Shown here in pieces: positions 14,088 through 20,545 of a stretch of 52,217 nucleotides of DNA. The DNA lies in the IMG/VR virus record IMGVR_UViG_3300020034_000023, positions 1 through 52,217 of that record; one strand, given 5' to 3'. The translations under genes were made by a program, and so were the position numbers. This stretch comes from a virus. The notes under the pieces were generated by a model, which was not told the origin of the DNA, ran no database searches, and worked only from the letters and a program-made list of their open reading frames with translations. The number at the start of each line of letters is the position of its first letter. The first letter of the stretch is position 1.

Positions 14088-14308
14088 GGCTTGAACCGCG
14101 TGCCTTTCAACGTCTCCCACACCCCCTCCGCACCTGTCGGCCACCCCGGTCGATTTTCCTCCAAAAACTGGAATACGGAGTGGCAGTTGGCGCACATCCA
14201 TCCCTGCCCACTCGCGTGCGGTTCACCGGTCTCTTCCACGACGTCCTGCACCCTGATGAAGCCGATGGCCTCCTCACACTGCGGGCACACCTTAATGTTT
14301 TCCGGCAT
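14084..14308 (-). CDS. Zinc-ribbon protein (74 aa)
   Basis: CPQC and CANC pairs 27 residues apart; GAGGAAACGG lies upstream of ATG 14308. Unknown target. Confidence 0.65.
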   Translation of the reverse strand: MPENIKVCPQCEEAIGFIRVQDVVEETGEPHASGQGWMCANCHSVFQFLEENRPGWPTGAEGVWETLKGTRFKP

Positions 14309-14350
14309 TCCGTTTCCTCATCCCTGCACCGTGCTCAGGAGGTTCTCCAT

Positions 14351-14527
14351 TTAGTTCCCCTTACTGGCGTCATACGCCCGATCCGAGTCGGTATCGCACT
14401 GGGGGCAACTGCCGGGAGTCTTGCCGTGCGCACACGTTTTGCACGCGGCATACGGCCAGCGGTTGTTCCAGAGAGCTTTTCCACACCCCACACAATGATG
14501 CGTGGGCGGGGTCGGCACGAACGGCAT
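14351..14527 (-). CDS. Triple-CxxC zinc microprotein (58 aa)
   Basis: CVGC, CKTC and CPQC motifs within 58 residues. ATG 14527 directly follows the TAG of the upstream gene. A 42-base gap before the next gene holds only a 10-codon frame. Confidence 0.65.
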   Translation of the reverse strand: MPFVPTPPTHHCVGCGKALWNNRWPYAACKTCAHGKTPGSCPQCDTDSDRAYDASKGN

Positions 14528-14806
14528 CTATTCCTCCATCCCGTAACCTTGCAGCCGGTCGTAAATGAAGAGTCGAAACACGCGATCCACAATCTCGGGG
14601 TCCGTCACCTCGTTGCCGTCCTTGTCCGCCACCATCGGCATACCCCAGCACGCCTGCGCCTTGTCGCTGAGCGTCACCCAGTGGACGCCATACTTCGAGT
14701 TAATACGCACACGCTTCGGTTTCGGCTTCGCTCGCGACTTCCGGGGCTTGACGTTGCAACCCGCGCAGAAGGCGGTTCGGCAGTGCGGATTCAGACACAT
14801 CACCAT
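14528..14806 (-). CDS. Hypothetical basic Cys protein (92 aa)
   Basis: N-terminal CLNPHCRTAFCAGC is a compact four-ligand zinc motif, followed by a strongly basic patch (KPRKSRAKPKPKRVRI). The C-terminal half is mixed alpha/beta. GGAGGCAACG precedes ATG 14806. Likely a nucleic-acid-binding zinc protein. Confidence 0.65.
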   Translation of the reverse strand: MVMCLNPHCRTAFCAGCNVKPRKSRAKPKPKRVRINSKYGVHWVTLSDKAQACWGMPMVADKDGNEVTDPEIVDRVFRLFIYDRLQGYGMEE

Positions 14807-14818
14807 CGTTGCCTCCAC

Positions 14819-15040
14819 TCAGGGGCCGGTCGTGTCGGGATCGGGTTCCATCAACGTCGTCATGTCGCAGTAGCACTGCGTGCAGACCGTGAGCACGTCG
14901 TATTCAGCCGGACTCGAAGACGTCTGAGGGAACGTCGGATTCGCCAGCGTTTCCCCGCCATCCTCTAAGGGTCGGCCGCAGCGGTCGCACGTCGGGGCTA
15001 ACGGCCCATGCGCGTGATTGAGTTTAGCGTTGAGCATCAT
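14819..15040 (-). CDS. Zinc-ribbon protein (73 aa)
   Basis: CDRCGRPLED and CTQCYC pairs. ATG 15040 has GGAG upstream and is the first gene after a strong promoter. It heads the cluster of zinc microproteins down to 13.2 kb. Confidence 0.65.
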   Translation of the reverse strand: MMLNAKLNHAHGPLAPTCDRCGRPLEDGGETLANPTFPQTSSSPAEYDVLTVCTQCYCDMTTLMEPDPDTTGP

Positions 15041-15064
15041 AGCGTCACTCCTTTGACTCTGCCC

Positions 15065-15093
15065 AGTATAGCACCTATCGTGCCGTTTGTCAA
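15065..15093 (-). promoter_or_regulatory. Sigma70-type promoter
   Basis: TTGACA (15088-15093), 17 bp, TATACT (15065-15070). No palindrome. Drives the zinc-protein cluster from 15040. Confidence 0.85.
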
Positions 15094-15620
15094 TGCTCAG
15101 CCTTGAGCCGCCCTTCGACGTCGGCCAGCTCCGCTGCCTCCAGCTGCACCTTCAAGTCGGCGACCGCCGTATCCGCCTCCGTGACAACCTTCCGGGCCTT
15201 GGCCAGCTCCTCTTCCGCTGCCACGAGTCGGCCTTCGAGATACGTCCGCTGGGCGACCAGCAGAGCGAGGGGGTTCTTTTTAACCCACACCTGCACCGCA
15301 GGCTCCACCGCCGCCAGCATCGTATCCTTCGCGTGCGTGGTGGCATCCGTCCACCCGTCCTGCCGCGTCGCGTAGAGGTCACGCCGACGATCCCACGGTG
15401 ACGCGAGCCGCTTCGGCTCCGTCAGGCGATAGTTGCCATCCGTGGCGAACTCCCGGCCGACGTGGAAGAGTCCATCCTCCCAGAGGTGGAGGTGGGCACT
15501 CATCTTGTAGCTCACCCCCCGTGTGGCGAGCACGCCTTCGGCATAGAGATGATCCGCCTGCGTGGGGCGCACCGTCAGGACACCCAGCTTCGTGCCGACC
15601 GCATAATCCGTGTAAGCCAT
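15090..15620 (-). CDS. Hypothetical protein with C-terminal coiled coil (176 aa)
   Basis: MAYTDYAVGTKLGVLTVRPT; a beta-rich N-terminal half, then a long coiled coil (YLEGRLVAAEEELAKARKVV and beyond) to the end. GAGGAGACC precedes ATG 15620. No family recognised. Confidence 0.6.
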   Translation of the reverse strand: MAYTDYAVGTKLGVLTVRPTQADHLYAEGVLATRGVSYKMSAHLHLWEDGLFHVGREFATDGNYRLTEPKRLASPWDRRRDLYATRQDGWTDATTHAKDTMLAAVEPAVQVWVKKNPLALLVAQRTYLEGRLVAAEEELAKARKVVTEADTAVADLKVQLEAAELADVEGRLKAEH

Positions 15621-15627
15621 GGTCTCC

Positions 15628-15840
15628 TCAGTAGGCCGGGGCATTCACCGTCACGGTGAACCCGGCTGTCCGCAATTTCGTGGCGAGCGCATCGGCGGCT
15701 GCCTGCCCATCCGCTCGGAGGCTGGCATCCCAGCCGGTGCCGTCGAACGCCTGTCCAGCGGCCCGTTCCACCGCCTGCCGGAACCGGAGCACATCGCGCC
15801 AGCAGACACCGGGCGAGTGCGTCACGCGGACATTGAACAT
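15628..15840 (-). CDS. Hypothetical protein (70 aa)
   Basis: MFNVRVTHSPGVCWRDVLRF; AAAGGAG lies upstream. A small alpha/beta protein (ADALATKLRTAGFTVTV ending). No family recognised. Confidence 0.6.
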   Translation of the reverse strand: MFNVRVTHSPGVCWRDVLRFRQAVERAAGQAFDGTGWDASLRADGQAAADALATKLRTAGFTVTVNAPAY

Positions 15841-15882
15841 GTGAGGCTCCTTTGTCGAGCGGGAGGATGCTTGGGTAACTCT

Positions 15883-16050
15883 TACGACTCGTTGCCACAG
15901 ACGGACTTGAACCGTCACCGCACATCCACCCCGCTCTGAGTTGGGTGCTCGTCGCGCCGTTCAGGGAATCGAACCCTGACCCCGTTGGCACTTCGACTTC
16001 GCTGGGTTCAGCAGCGTCGTCTCCGCGTGAACCCCTCTGGGGATTGCCGA
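15883..16050 (-). tRNA. tRNA-like region, possibly degenerate
   Basis: Two T-arm-like hairpins occur 62 nt apart: CAGGG-TTCGATT-CCCTG (about 15958-15974) and GACGG-TTCAAGT-CCGTC (about 15898-15914). Upstream is an arm CGCTG-CTGAACC-CAGCG that would carry GAA. Candidate acceptor ends (CGCCGGG with AACGGCG; TGCCAAC with TGTGGCA) pair over only 5 of 7 bases, and the two units would overlap. A promoter at 16079-16107 points at the region. No complete cloverleaf could be built by hand. Confidence 0.3.
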
Positions 16051-16078
16051 CCCGGCGTGACCAACACCCTACTCTCTG

Positions 16079-16107
16079 ATCTTACACCCTCTTCTAGAAT
16101 TTGTCAA
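16079..16107 (-). promoter_or_regulatory. Sigma70-type promoter for the tRNA-like region
   Basis: TTGACA (16102-16107), 17 bp, TAAGAT (16079-16084). Palindrome site 5 lies 10 bp upstream of the -35. Nearly identical to the promoter at 16858-16886 through spacer, -10 and initial transcribed bases. Confidence 0.8.
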
Positions 16108-16117
16108 GTCGAAGGAT

Positions 16118-16131
16118 TGCAATTGAATGCA
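16118..16131. promoter_or_regulatory. Dispersed palindrome site 5 (TGCAATTGAATGCA)
   Basis: Ten bases upstream of a -35 box, centred near -52.5. One helical turn above the position of sites 4, 6, 14 and 17. Confidence 0.7.
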
Positions 16132-16167
16132 GGAAGTGGGCACGGTGCCCACCTCCCACCTTCTCCA

Positions 16168-16305
16168 TCACCGAGGTTTCCGTACTTCCTTGTCGTGGTA
16201 TGCGGCTTCCTGACAGTAACTGCCCCCGCACGTGACGCTGTAGCCTTCCGGCCGAGGGCTGCCACAGTAGCGGCACACCCCGTTAGTCACCTTCCGCTCT
16301 GTCAT
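16168..16305 (-). CDS. Zinc-binding microprotein (45 aa)
   Basis: CRYCGSPRPEGYSVTCGGSY followed by Cys gives four spaced cysteines. ATGA overlap at 16305. Function unknown. Confidence 0.6.
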   Translation of the reverse strand: MTERKVTNGVCRYCGSPRPEGYSVTCGGSYCQEAAYHDKEVRKPR

Positions 16306-16484
16306 GCTGTCTCCTTTTTGACCCGTCGCTTCACCAGCTTCACCGGGTAGGGGGTGTTGTCGCGATACTCCTTCCGCACCCGCCGCCCGTCCGCCGCCGT
16401 CTCCTCGGTCACCTCGTGCTCCCAGCCCTTGCCGTAGTGGACCCAGAGCTGCCACTCGTCGGTCGTTTTGCGCGTGTAAACCAT
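16302..16484 (-). CDS. Hypothetical basic protein (60 aa)
   Basis: MVYTRKTTDEWQLWVHYGKG; AAAGGAGG lies upstream of ATG 16484. Basic C-terminus (VKLVKRRVKKETA). No family recognised. Confidence 0.6.
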   Translation of the reverse strand: MVYTRKTTDEWQLWVHYGKGWEHEVTEETAADGRRVRKEYRDNTPYPVKLVKRRVKKETA

Positions 16485-16496
16485 GCGCCCCTCCTT

Positions 16497-16826
16497 TCAG
16501 CTCTTCGCCTTGTAGGCAGCGGGTCCGTTGAGGTAGTTGACTCCGTAGACGTGGACCGCATCCTGTCCCGCGTTCACGTAGACCGAGCCGCGTGCGTGCT
16601 TCGCGGGCTTCTTCCACCCCTCCGCCTTCAGCACATTGCCGGTGCTCCGTTCCACGAAGGCGAAGACGCTGCGCTGGCCGTGGCCCGAGCTGACGACCCG
16701 CACATACTTCCGGCCGTCCGGGTCCACGCTGAGTGTGGGCGTCGGCTCCCCGGCGTAGTGGGCATCGAGCTTCGCCTGCGTGGCGGCGACGAAGACGGTG
16801 AGGGCGGCATCGAATGGGTTGGTCAT
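16497..16826 (-). CDS. Conserved phage protein of unknown function (109 aa)
   Basis: The segment SVFAFVERSTGNVLKAEGWK followed by PAKHARGSVYV is a pattern I recall in many unrelated phage genomes (FxD/E...TGxVxKxAxWKxPAKHARGN). First gene after a promoter with a palindrome; AAGGAG precedes ATG 16826. Role unknown. Confidence 0.65.
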   Translation of the reverse strand: MTNPFDAALTVFVAATQAKLDAHYAGEPTPTLSVDPDGRKYVRVVSSGHGQRSVFAFVERSTGNVLKAEGWKKPAKHARGSVYVNAGQDAVHVYGVNYLNGPAAYKAKS

Positions 16827-16857
16827 GCGTCACTCCTTGACTGTTGACTACTCTTTG

Positions 16858-16886
16858 ATCTTACACCCTCTTCTCCGATTTGTCAA
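16858..16886 (-). promoter_or_regulatory. Sigma70-type promoter with upstream palindrome
   Basis: TTGACA (16881-16886), 17 bp, TAAGAT (16858-16863). Site 6 is 1 bp upstream of the -35. Duplicate-like partner of 16079-16107. Confidence 0.85.
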
Positions 16887-16887
16887 C

Positions 16888-16901
16888 TGCACTCAATTGC
16901 A
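16888..16901. promoter_or_regulatory. Dispersed palindrome site 6 (TGCACTCAATTGCA)
   Basis: One base upstream of a -35 box; reverse orientation of the TGCAATTGAGTGCA form. Confidence 0.75.
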
Positions 16902-16940
16902 ATTGGAGCGGGGTGAGCCCCATGCCCACCCCTCCCCGAC

Positions 16941-17366
16941 TTACCCCTTCTTCGCCTTCTTGGCCTTCCCCGCCGCCCGCGCCTTGGCCAGTCCCTTGAT
17001 GGCGGCTGCCCGGACTTCCGGCCGCTGCAACGGAGACTCGATCCCCTGCTCCTTTCGCACCTCGGCGAGCAGTCGCCCCGCCTTCCGGCGACTCATTGTC
17101 CCGAGCGACTCCCGCTGACGGGCGATGGTGTCCGCCACGTTGGACGGGATGACGATCCGCTGGCTGCCGTTCCGGTCCACATACTGGAGGAAGATGGTGT
17201 CGCCCTGATCCCGGCGTCGCACCGTCTGCACGATGAACGTCTGGGCCGAGCCCACAAGGGGGGACGTCGCCAGTAAGGTGGTCGGCTTAGTCCGCACCGC
17301 ATCCGGTAAGCCGTCGAGCGATCCCATCATGCGGTCGAAGTCATCGAGTCTTGTGCTATCGTCCAT
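16941..17366 (-). CDS. Hypothetical protein with basic tail (141 aa)
   Basis: A beta-rich centre (FIVQTVRRRDQGDTIFLQYV) is followed by a helical region (MSRRKAGRLLAEVRKEQG) and a Lys/Ala tail (AAGKAKKAKKG) like that of histone-type or DNA-binding phage proteins. AAGGAG precedes ATG 17366, which lies downstream of the left-pointing member of a divergent promoter pair. Confidence 0.6.
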   Translation of the reverse strand: MDDSTRLDDFDRMMGSLDGLPDAVRTKPTTLLATSPLVGSAQTFIVQTVRRRDQGDTIFLQYVDRNGSQRIVIPSNVADTIARQRESLGTMSRRKAGRLLAEVRKEQGIESPLQRPEVRAAAIKGLAKARAAGKAKKAKKG

Positions 17367-17415
17367 ACACGCTCCTTGAGGTCACTCCATTGACGGAATG
17401 TCAATTCCTCACATG

Positions 17416-17445
17416 ATCATATCACACAAACATCCCGTTTGTCAA
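17416..17445 (-). promoter_or_regulatory. Sigma70-type promoter, left arm of divergent pair
   Basis: TTGACA (17440-17445), 18 bp, TATGAT (17416-17421). Reads into the 141-aa basic protein. Confidence 0.75.
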
Positions 17446-17476
17446 GTAGGCCGTATTTGCTAAGGATTTTGAGGAC

Positions 17477-17505
17477 TTGACAAACTCGTTGCGTTGTGAT
17501 ATGCT
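17477..17505 (+). promoter_or_regulatory. Sigma70-type promoter, the only one on the plus strand
   Basis: TTGACA (17477-17482), 17 bp, TATGCT (17500-17505). Nine bases separate the -10 box from the ATG at 17515, so the mRNA would have a leader of 0-5 nt. Confidence 0.85.
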
Positions 17506-17514
17506 TATTGGACA

Positions 17515-17679
17515 ATGAATAGCACACACCGCTCGTTCAGGGCCGGGGTTGCCCGCTTGGTGCAGGAGTTCAGTGGGGGCTACCACCTCGTGGGTCCGGA
17601 TGGGACAGTCGCGCGCTTCTCGCTGTCGCTGGAGAAAGCCCTCGCGTATGCACAGGCTCGGGGATGGGAGGTGCGATGA
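17515..17679 (+). CDS. Small leaderless plus-strand protein (54 aa)
   Basis: MNSTHRSFRAGVARLVQEFS, then GGYHLVGPDGTVARFSLSLE and a short helix (KALAYAQARGWEV). It has its own promoter and no Shine-Dalgarno site. Beta-hairpin plus helix architecture; no helix-turn-helix is evident. It is one of only two plus-strand genes in 52 kb, so a regulatory or host-directed early function is plausible but unproven. Confidence 0.65.
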   Translation: MNSTHRSFRAGVARLVQEFSGGYHLVGPDGTVARFSLSLEKALAYAQARGWEVR

Positions 17680-17765
17680 CGTTCACCCCCGAAATGTCGT
17701 GGCGGCTGGTCTTTGTGCCCGCTGTCGCCTTTCTCGCCTCCCTCGTCTGGATGGCGTTCGCTTAG
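17676..17765 (+). CDS. Plus-strand membrane microprotein (29 aa)
   Basis: MTFTPEMSWRLVFVPAVAFL then ASLVWMAFA; one membrane helix. ATGA overlap with the 54-aa gene. Its stop overlaps the convergent minus gene by 4 bases. Confidence 0.6.
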   Translation: MTFTPEMSWRLVFVPAVAFLASLVWMAFA

Positions 17766-18187
17766 CTGGACGCGGGCCGGGGCCTGAACTTCGCGGGCAC
17801 CGGCAGCGCCCCGGTCGTGATGTCTTCCTTCAACATCTGGATCGCATGGGCGGCACGCTGGTAGGCGTGTCGCTCGTAGGGGTTCCCCGCCTCCTCTTCC
17901 TTCGCCCACTCGTGATACATCTCAATCGCCGCATCACACAGGGCTTCCACCCGTTCCGGCTCCGTCAAGGGACGCTTCACCGGCTCCGGCTTGGGCATGG
18001 GCTCGGGCACTGCCGACTTCAGACGTTTCATCTCCACGGACTGCACCGGCACCACATGGTCGCCGTCCAGCCGCACGCGAGTCCACCGCCCGGTCACCTG
18101 AATCACCGTGCCTTTGTTCAGATGCGCAGGCTCCCCTTGCCGACGTGCCCAGTACTCCACCCGCTGCCCCACCAGAATGATATCCAT
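17762..18187 (-). CDS. Hypothetical protein with SH3-like N-terminus (141 aa)
   Basis: Residues 1-50 (VGQRVEYWARRQGEPAHLNK, then VIQVTGRWTRVRLDGDHVVP) look like a small SH3/KOW-type barrel. A Pro-rich linker leads to a helical C-terminus. It converges tail-to-tail with the plus-strand genes. Confidence 0.6.
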   Translation of the reverse strand: MDIILVGQRVEYWARRQGEPAHLNKGTVIQVTGRWTRVRLDGDHVVPVQSVEMKRLKSAVPEPMPKPEPVKRPLTEPERVEALCDAAIEMYHEWAKEEEAGNPYERHAYQRAAHAIQMLKEDITTGALPVPAKFRPRPASS

Positions 18188-18191
18188 GGTG

Positions 18192-18614
18192 TTACTCGTG
18201 CGACGGGGCCTGCTTCGGGGCCTTCCCCGGATTCGCCGACAACTTACCCAGATCCGTGCGCCGTTGAATGAGGGTGTCGCGAATCACCTTGTCGGGGGCG
18301 AGGGTATCGACCAGCCCATACAGCTCATCGAACAGGGCCATCACGTGCGGGTTCCAGAAGTTGGCCTCCTGTAGGTCGCCCAGCTCGGTAAGGGCCGCAT
18401 CGCGCTGCTTCGCCAGCTCGTACTGCGGAGTGTGCTCCAGCTCCTTCAGCTTGCACGCCAACGCAGCCTCCCGGTCCTTCAGCATCTTCCAGATGGCCTG
18501 TGCCTGTACAAACGAGGTACACGGCGCGTCATGGTCGCTGAACAACCCATGAAACTGTTCGAGTTCCCCCTCCGCCGCCTTCATGCGCTTCACCGCCGCT
18601 TCATAGGTAATCAT
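18192..18614 (-). CDS. Hypothetical helical protein (140 aa)
   Basis: MITYEAAVKRMKAAEGELEQ; helical throughout, coiled coil around residues 35-75. ATGA overlap at the start. No family recognised. Confidence 0.6.
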   Translation of the reverse strand: MITYEAAVKRMKAAEGELEQFHGLFSDHDAPCTSFVQAQAIWKMLKDREAALACKLKELEHTPQYELAKQRDAALTELGDLQEANFWNPHVMALFDELYGLVDTLAPDKVIRDTLIQRRTDLGKLSANPGKAPKQAPSHE

Positions 18615-19084
18615 ACTGGTTCCTTGGGCGGGAGCACCGGGACTCCCTGCTCGATCATCCGTCGATATTCGCTCTGACTCTGCGCCTGAATGGGCTCCTT
18701 CCGGAATGCCTTCAGGTATTCGACCGCCTTCTCCAGCGACCACGCATGCACGGACGTCAAATCCTTGGTCACGTCATCCTTGGTCACGTGTTTACGAATG
18801 GGGGTGTCGCTCCAGTCGATAGAGATGACCCGCTTCCGCCAGCCAATCTCGATGAGCCCGTGCTTGGTCTTCACCAGCCACCACGGCGATTTGAACGACT
18901 GCACCGCAGAATTCAAGAATTCCAGCTGTGGATAGGTGAGTAGCGTCACCCCTTCCTCGTAGACGCGAGGAATGTCGAGATTCTCTGTGCGCGCGGGTCC
19001 GTGATAGCCATTCGGCAGCTGCCACAGGTTGAACACCTCGATCCCCGCGAGGGTGAAGATGGCGCGCGCTTCCGTCTCAGTCAT
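18611..19084 (-). CDS. Hypothetical protein (157 aa)
   Basis: MTETEARAIFTLAGIEVFNL; mixed alpha/beta with Trp-rich central strands (SPWWLVKTKHGLIEIGWRKR). AAGGAG lies upstream of ATG 19084. No family recognised. Confidence 0.6.
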   Translation of the reverse strand: MTETEARAIFTLAGIEVFNLWQLPNGYHGPARTENLDIPRVYEEGVTLLTYPQLEFLNSAVQSFKSPWWLVKTKHGLIEIGWRKRVISIDWSDTPIRKHVTKDDVTKDLTSVHAWSLEKAVEYLKAFRKEPIQAQSQSEYRRMIEQGVPVLPPKEPV

Positions 19085-19086
19085 GG

Positions 19087-19341
19087 CTACTCCTTCGAGG
19101 CGTACACCGAATCCCACCAGACGCGGTTCGGGTTGTTGGACTCTTCTTTGGCACGCGCTGCCGCCTGCTCCGGGTAGAGCGACCGCGTATCATGCCCTTC
19201 AGTCCCGAAGTCTTCCGCAAACTTGTCAGACAACGCTCCGTGGGCCGCGTCGTCAAGGTAAATGTCCCCCTCCTTCGGCATCGAGCGCGCGGCACAGAGC
19301 GCCACCAGCACGCCATCCACCACTCGAATGCGGATGCTCAT
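19087..19341 (-). CDS. Conserved small phage protein (84 aa)
   Basis: The core IRVVDGVLVALCAARSMPKE then GDIYLDDAAHGALSDKFAED is a pattern I recall in many tailed phages (VxGxxxALCAAxxxPxxGDxYLDDxxHxAL). Role unknown. ATGA overlap at 19341. Confidence 0.65.
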   Translation of the reverse strand: MSIRIRVVDGVLVALCAARSMPKEGDIYLDDAAHGALSDKFAEDFGTEGHDTRSLYPEQAAARAKEESNNPNRVWWDSVYASKE

Positions 19342-19838
19342 GGCCCGGTCCCCGCACACTCGGGGGTGTGGGCAAACACCTGCCCGCACTTGCTACAGGG
19401 GGCTCCGTCCGGATACAGTGGCTCCTTTGCGGCGACGGGGGATGCGGTGAGCGCAGCCTCCATAGCGCGAATAACTCTTTCACGCAGTAAGTCATCTTCA
19501 ATAAGAGGCACAACGGCATGAATAAATTTCGTATGCGCGGCCGTCAGCGTCACCTCCAAGGCTTCGGCCCGCACCCACTGGAACTCGTGCTGCTTCGACT
19601 TGTCACGGAGCGCCGCCACGAGAAGCGTCGCGTGGTCCGTCTCTTCCTTCAAGGCCGTCTCTAGGCGCACCCACTCGGCCCGCAGAATCTGGAACATCTG
19701 GGCGTCCATGGCGTCGCGCATCACTTCGTCTGGGAAGCCGTGCCCCTTCAACAGCTTGGGGCCGTGGAGCGCCGCATTCGCCTCCGAGATGCCCTGCATC
19801 TTGAGAAACCGCTCCGTGGCCCATTCGAGGTCGGTCAT
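19338..19838 (-). CDS. Hypothetical helical protein with C-terminal zinc site (166 aa)
   Basis: MTDLEWATERFLKMQGISEA; long helices (HATLLVAALRDKSKQHEFQW) and a C-terminal CSKCGQVFAHTPEC that could bind one zinc. ATGA overlap with the upstream gene. Confidence 0.6.
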   Translation of the reverse strand: MTDLEWATERFLKMQGISEANAALHGPKLLKGHGFPDEVMRDAMDAQMFQILRAEWVRLETALKEETDHATLLVAALRDKSKQHEFQWVRAEALEVTLTAAHTKFIHAVVPLIEDDLLRERVIRAMEAALTASPVAAKEPLYPDGAPCSKCGQVFAHTPECAGTGP

Positions 19839-20473
19839 CGGTGGAACCTCTTACATGGGCACCCCACCACGAGGCAGTGCCGGGGCTTGCTCCCGCGATA
19901 GGCCGACGTTTCGTGTTCCCCCTCGGCGTGCGGGCAACAGGCATCCCTGAACGTCTCCGCCCATGCGGCAAAGGCTTGGGGCTCCAAATCCTTGTTGCCG
20001 GGAATACCGGTAAAGGTCCACTCGTAGGGCTCCCCTCGGTGCAGCCGTTTGGCGCGTGATTCAGTCGTGCCCCCGATGTTGGCGAAGAATCCGGCCTCAA
20101 AGGCACTGCGCACGCGGGTCAACCGACGCAACACCCGGCGCAGCAGTTCCGGCACATTCACCGACTGTGGGACGGTGGACTCCTTGAACATGCGCAGTGC
20201 CCACTCCACCTGCTGATCGATGGGCAGCTGCCATGGATCATCCGCCTTGGCGGCGGCTTCGTCGGCGTCGATCCGCTCTTCGAGATGCTCGTCTTTGGCG
20301 TTGAAGGGGGTGCCGTCCTTGAAACGGGTCTCCTCCTCCGGGTAGTAGGTGCGCACACTATCGGCCACGATGTGGCGAATGTGGGCGTTCTCCAGCGTGT
20401 CTGGTTGCGCCTTGAGCCATGCGAGATTATCCCGCACATGCTGCTCGTAGGTCGCTCGATTGACTTTACTCAT
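19835..20473 (-). CDS. Hypothetical protein with Cys/His C-terminus (212 aa)
   Basis: MSKVNRATYEQHVRDNLAWL; helical N-terminal two-thirds, and a C-terminus with CCPHAEGEH and CLVVGCPCKRFH, a likely zinc site. It follows a promoter whose transcript carries palindrome site 7 about 14 bases before the ATG. First gene downstream of the terminase. Function unknown. Confidence 0.65.
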   Translation of the reverse strand: MSKVNRATYEQHVRDNLAWLKAQPDTLENAHIRHIVADSVRTYYPEEETRFKDGTPFNAKDEHLEERIDADEAAAKADDPWQLPIDQQVEWALRMFKESTVPQSVNVPELLRRVLRRLTRVRSAFEAGFFANIGGTTESRAKRLHRGEPYEWTFTGIPGNKDLEPQAFAAWAETFRDACCPHAEGEHETSAYRGSKPRHCLVVGCPCKRFHR

Positions 20474-20486
20474 GTCGCAAATCCTC

Positions 20487-20500
20487 TGCACTCAATTGCA
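20487..20500. promoter_or_regulatory. Dispersed palindrome site 7 (TGCACTCAATTGCA)
   Basis: Lies downstream of a promoter, covering about +10 to +23, just before the ribosome site. A roadblock or repressor position. Confidence 0.65.
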
Positions 20501-20516
20501 ATGGGTGGCTGGTCCT

Positions 20517-20545
20517 AGTCTGCCACAAGTAGCAGGATTTGTCAA
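20517..20545 (-). promoter_or_regulatory. Sigma70-type promoter
   Basis: TTGACA (20540-20545), 17 bp, CAGACT (20517-20522). The -35 overlaps the terminase stop codon. Reads into the 212-aa gene. Confidence 0.7.

Noticed and set aside
15575-15991. Minus frame through the tRNA-like region
   Set aside because: Peptides such as GSGFDS and GDGSSPSVA are the usual artefact of translating T-arms.
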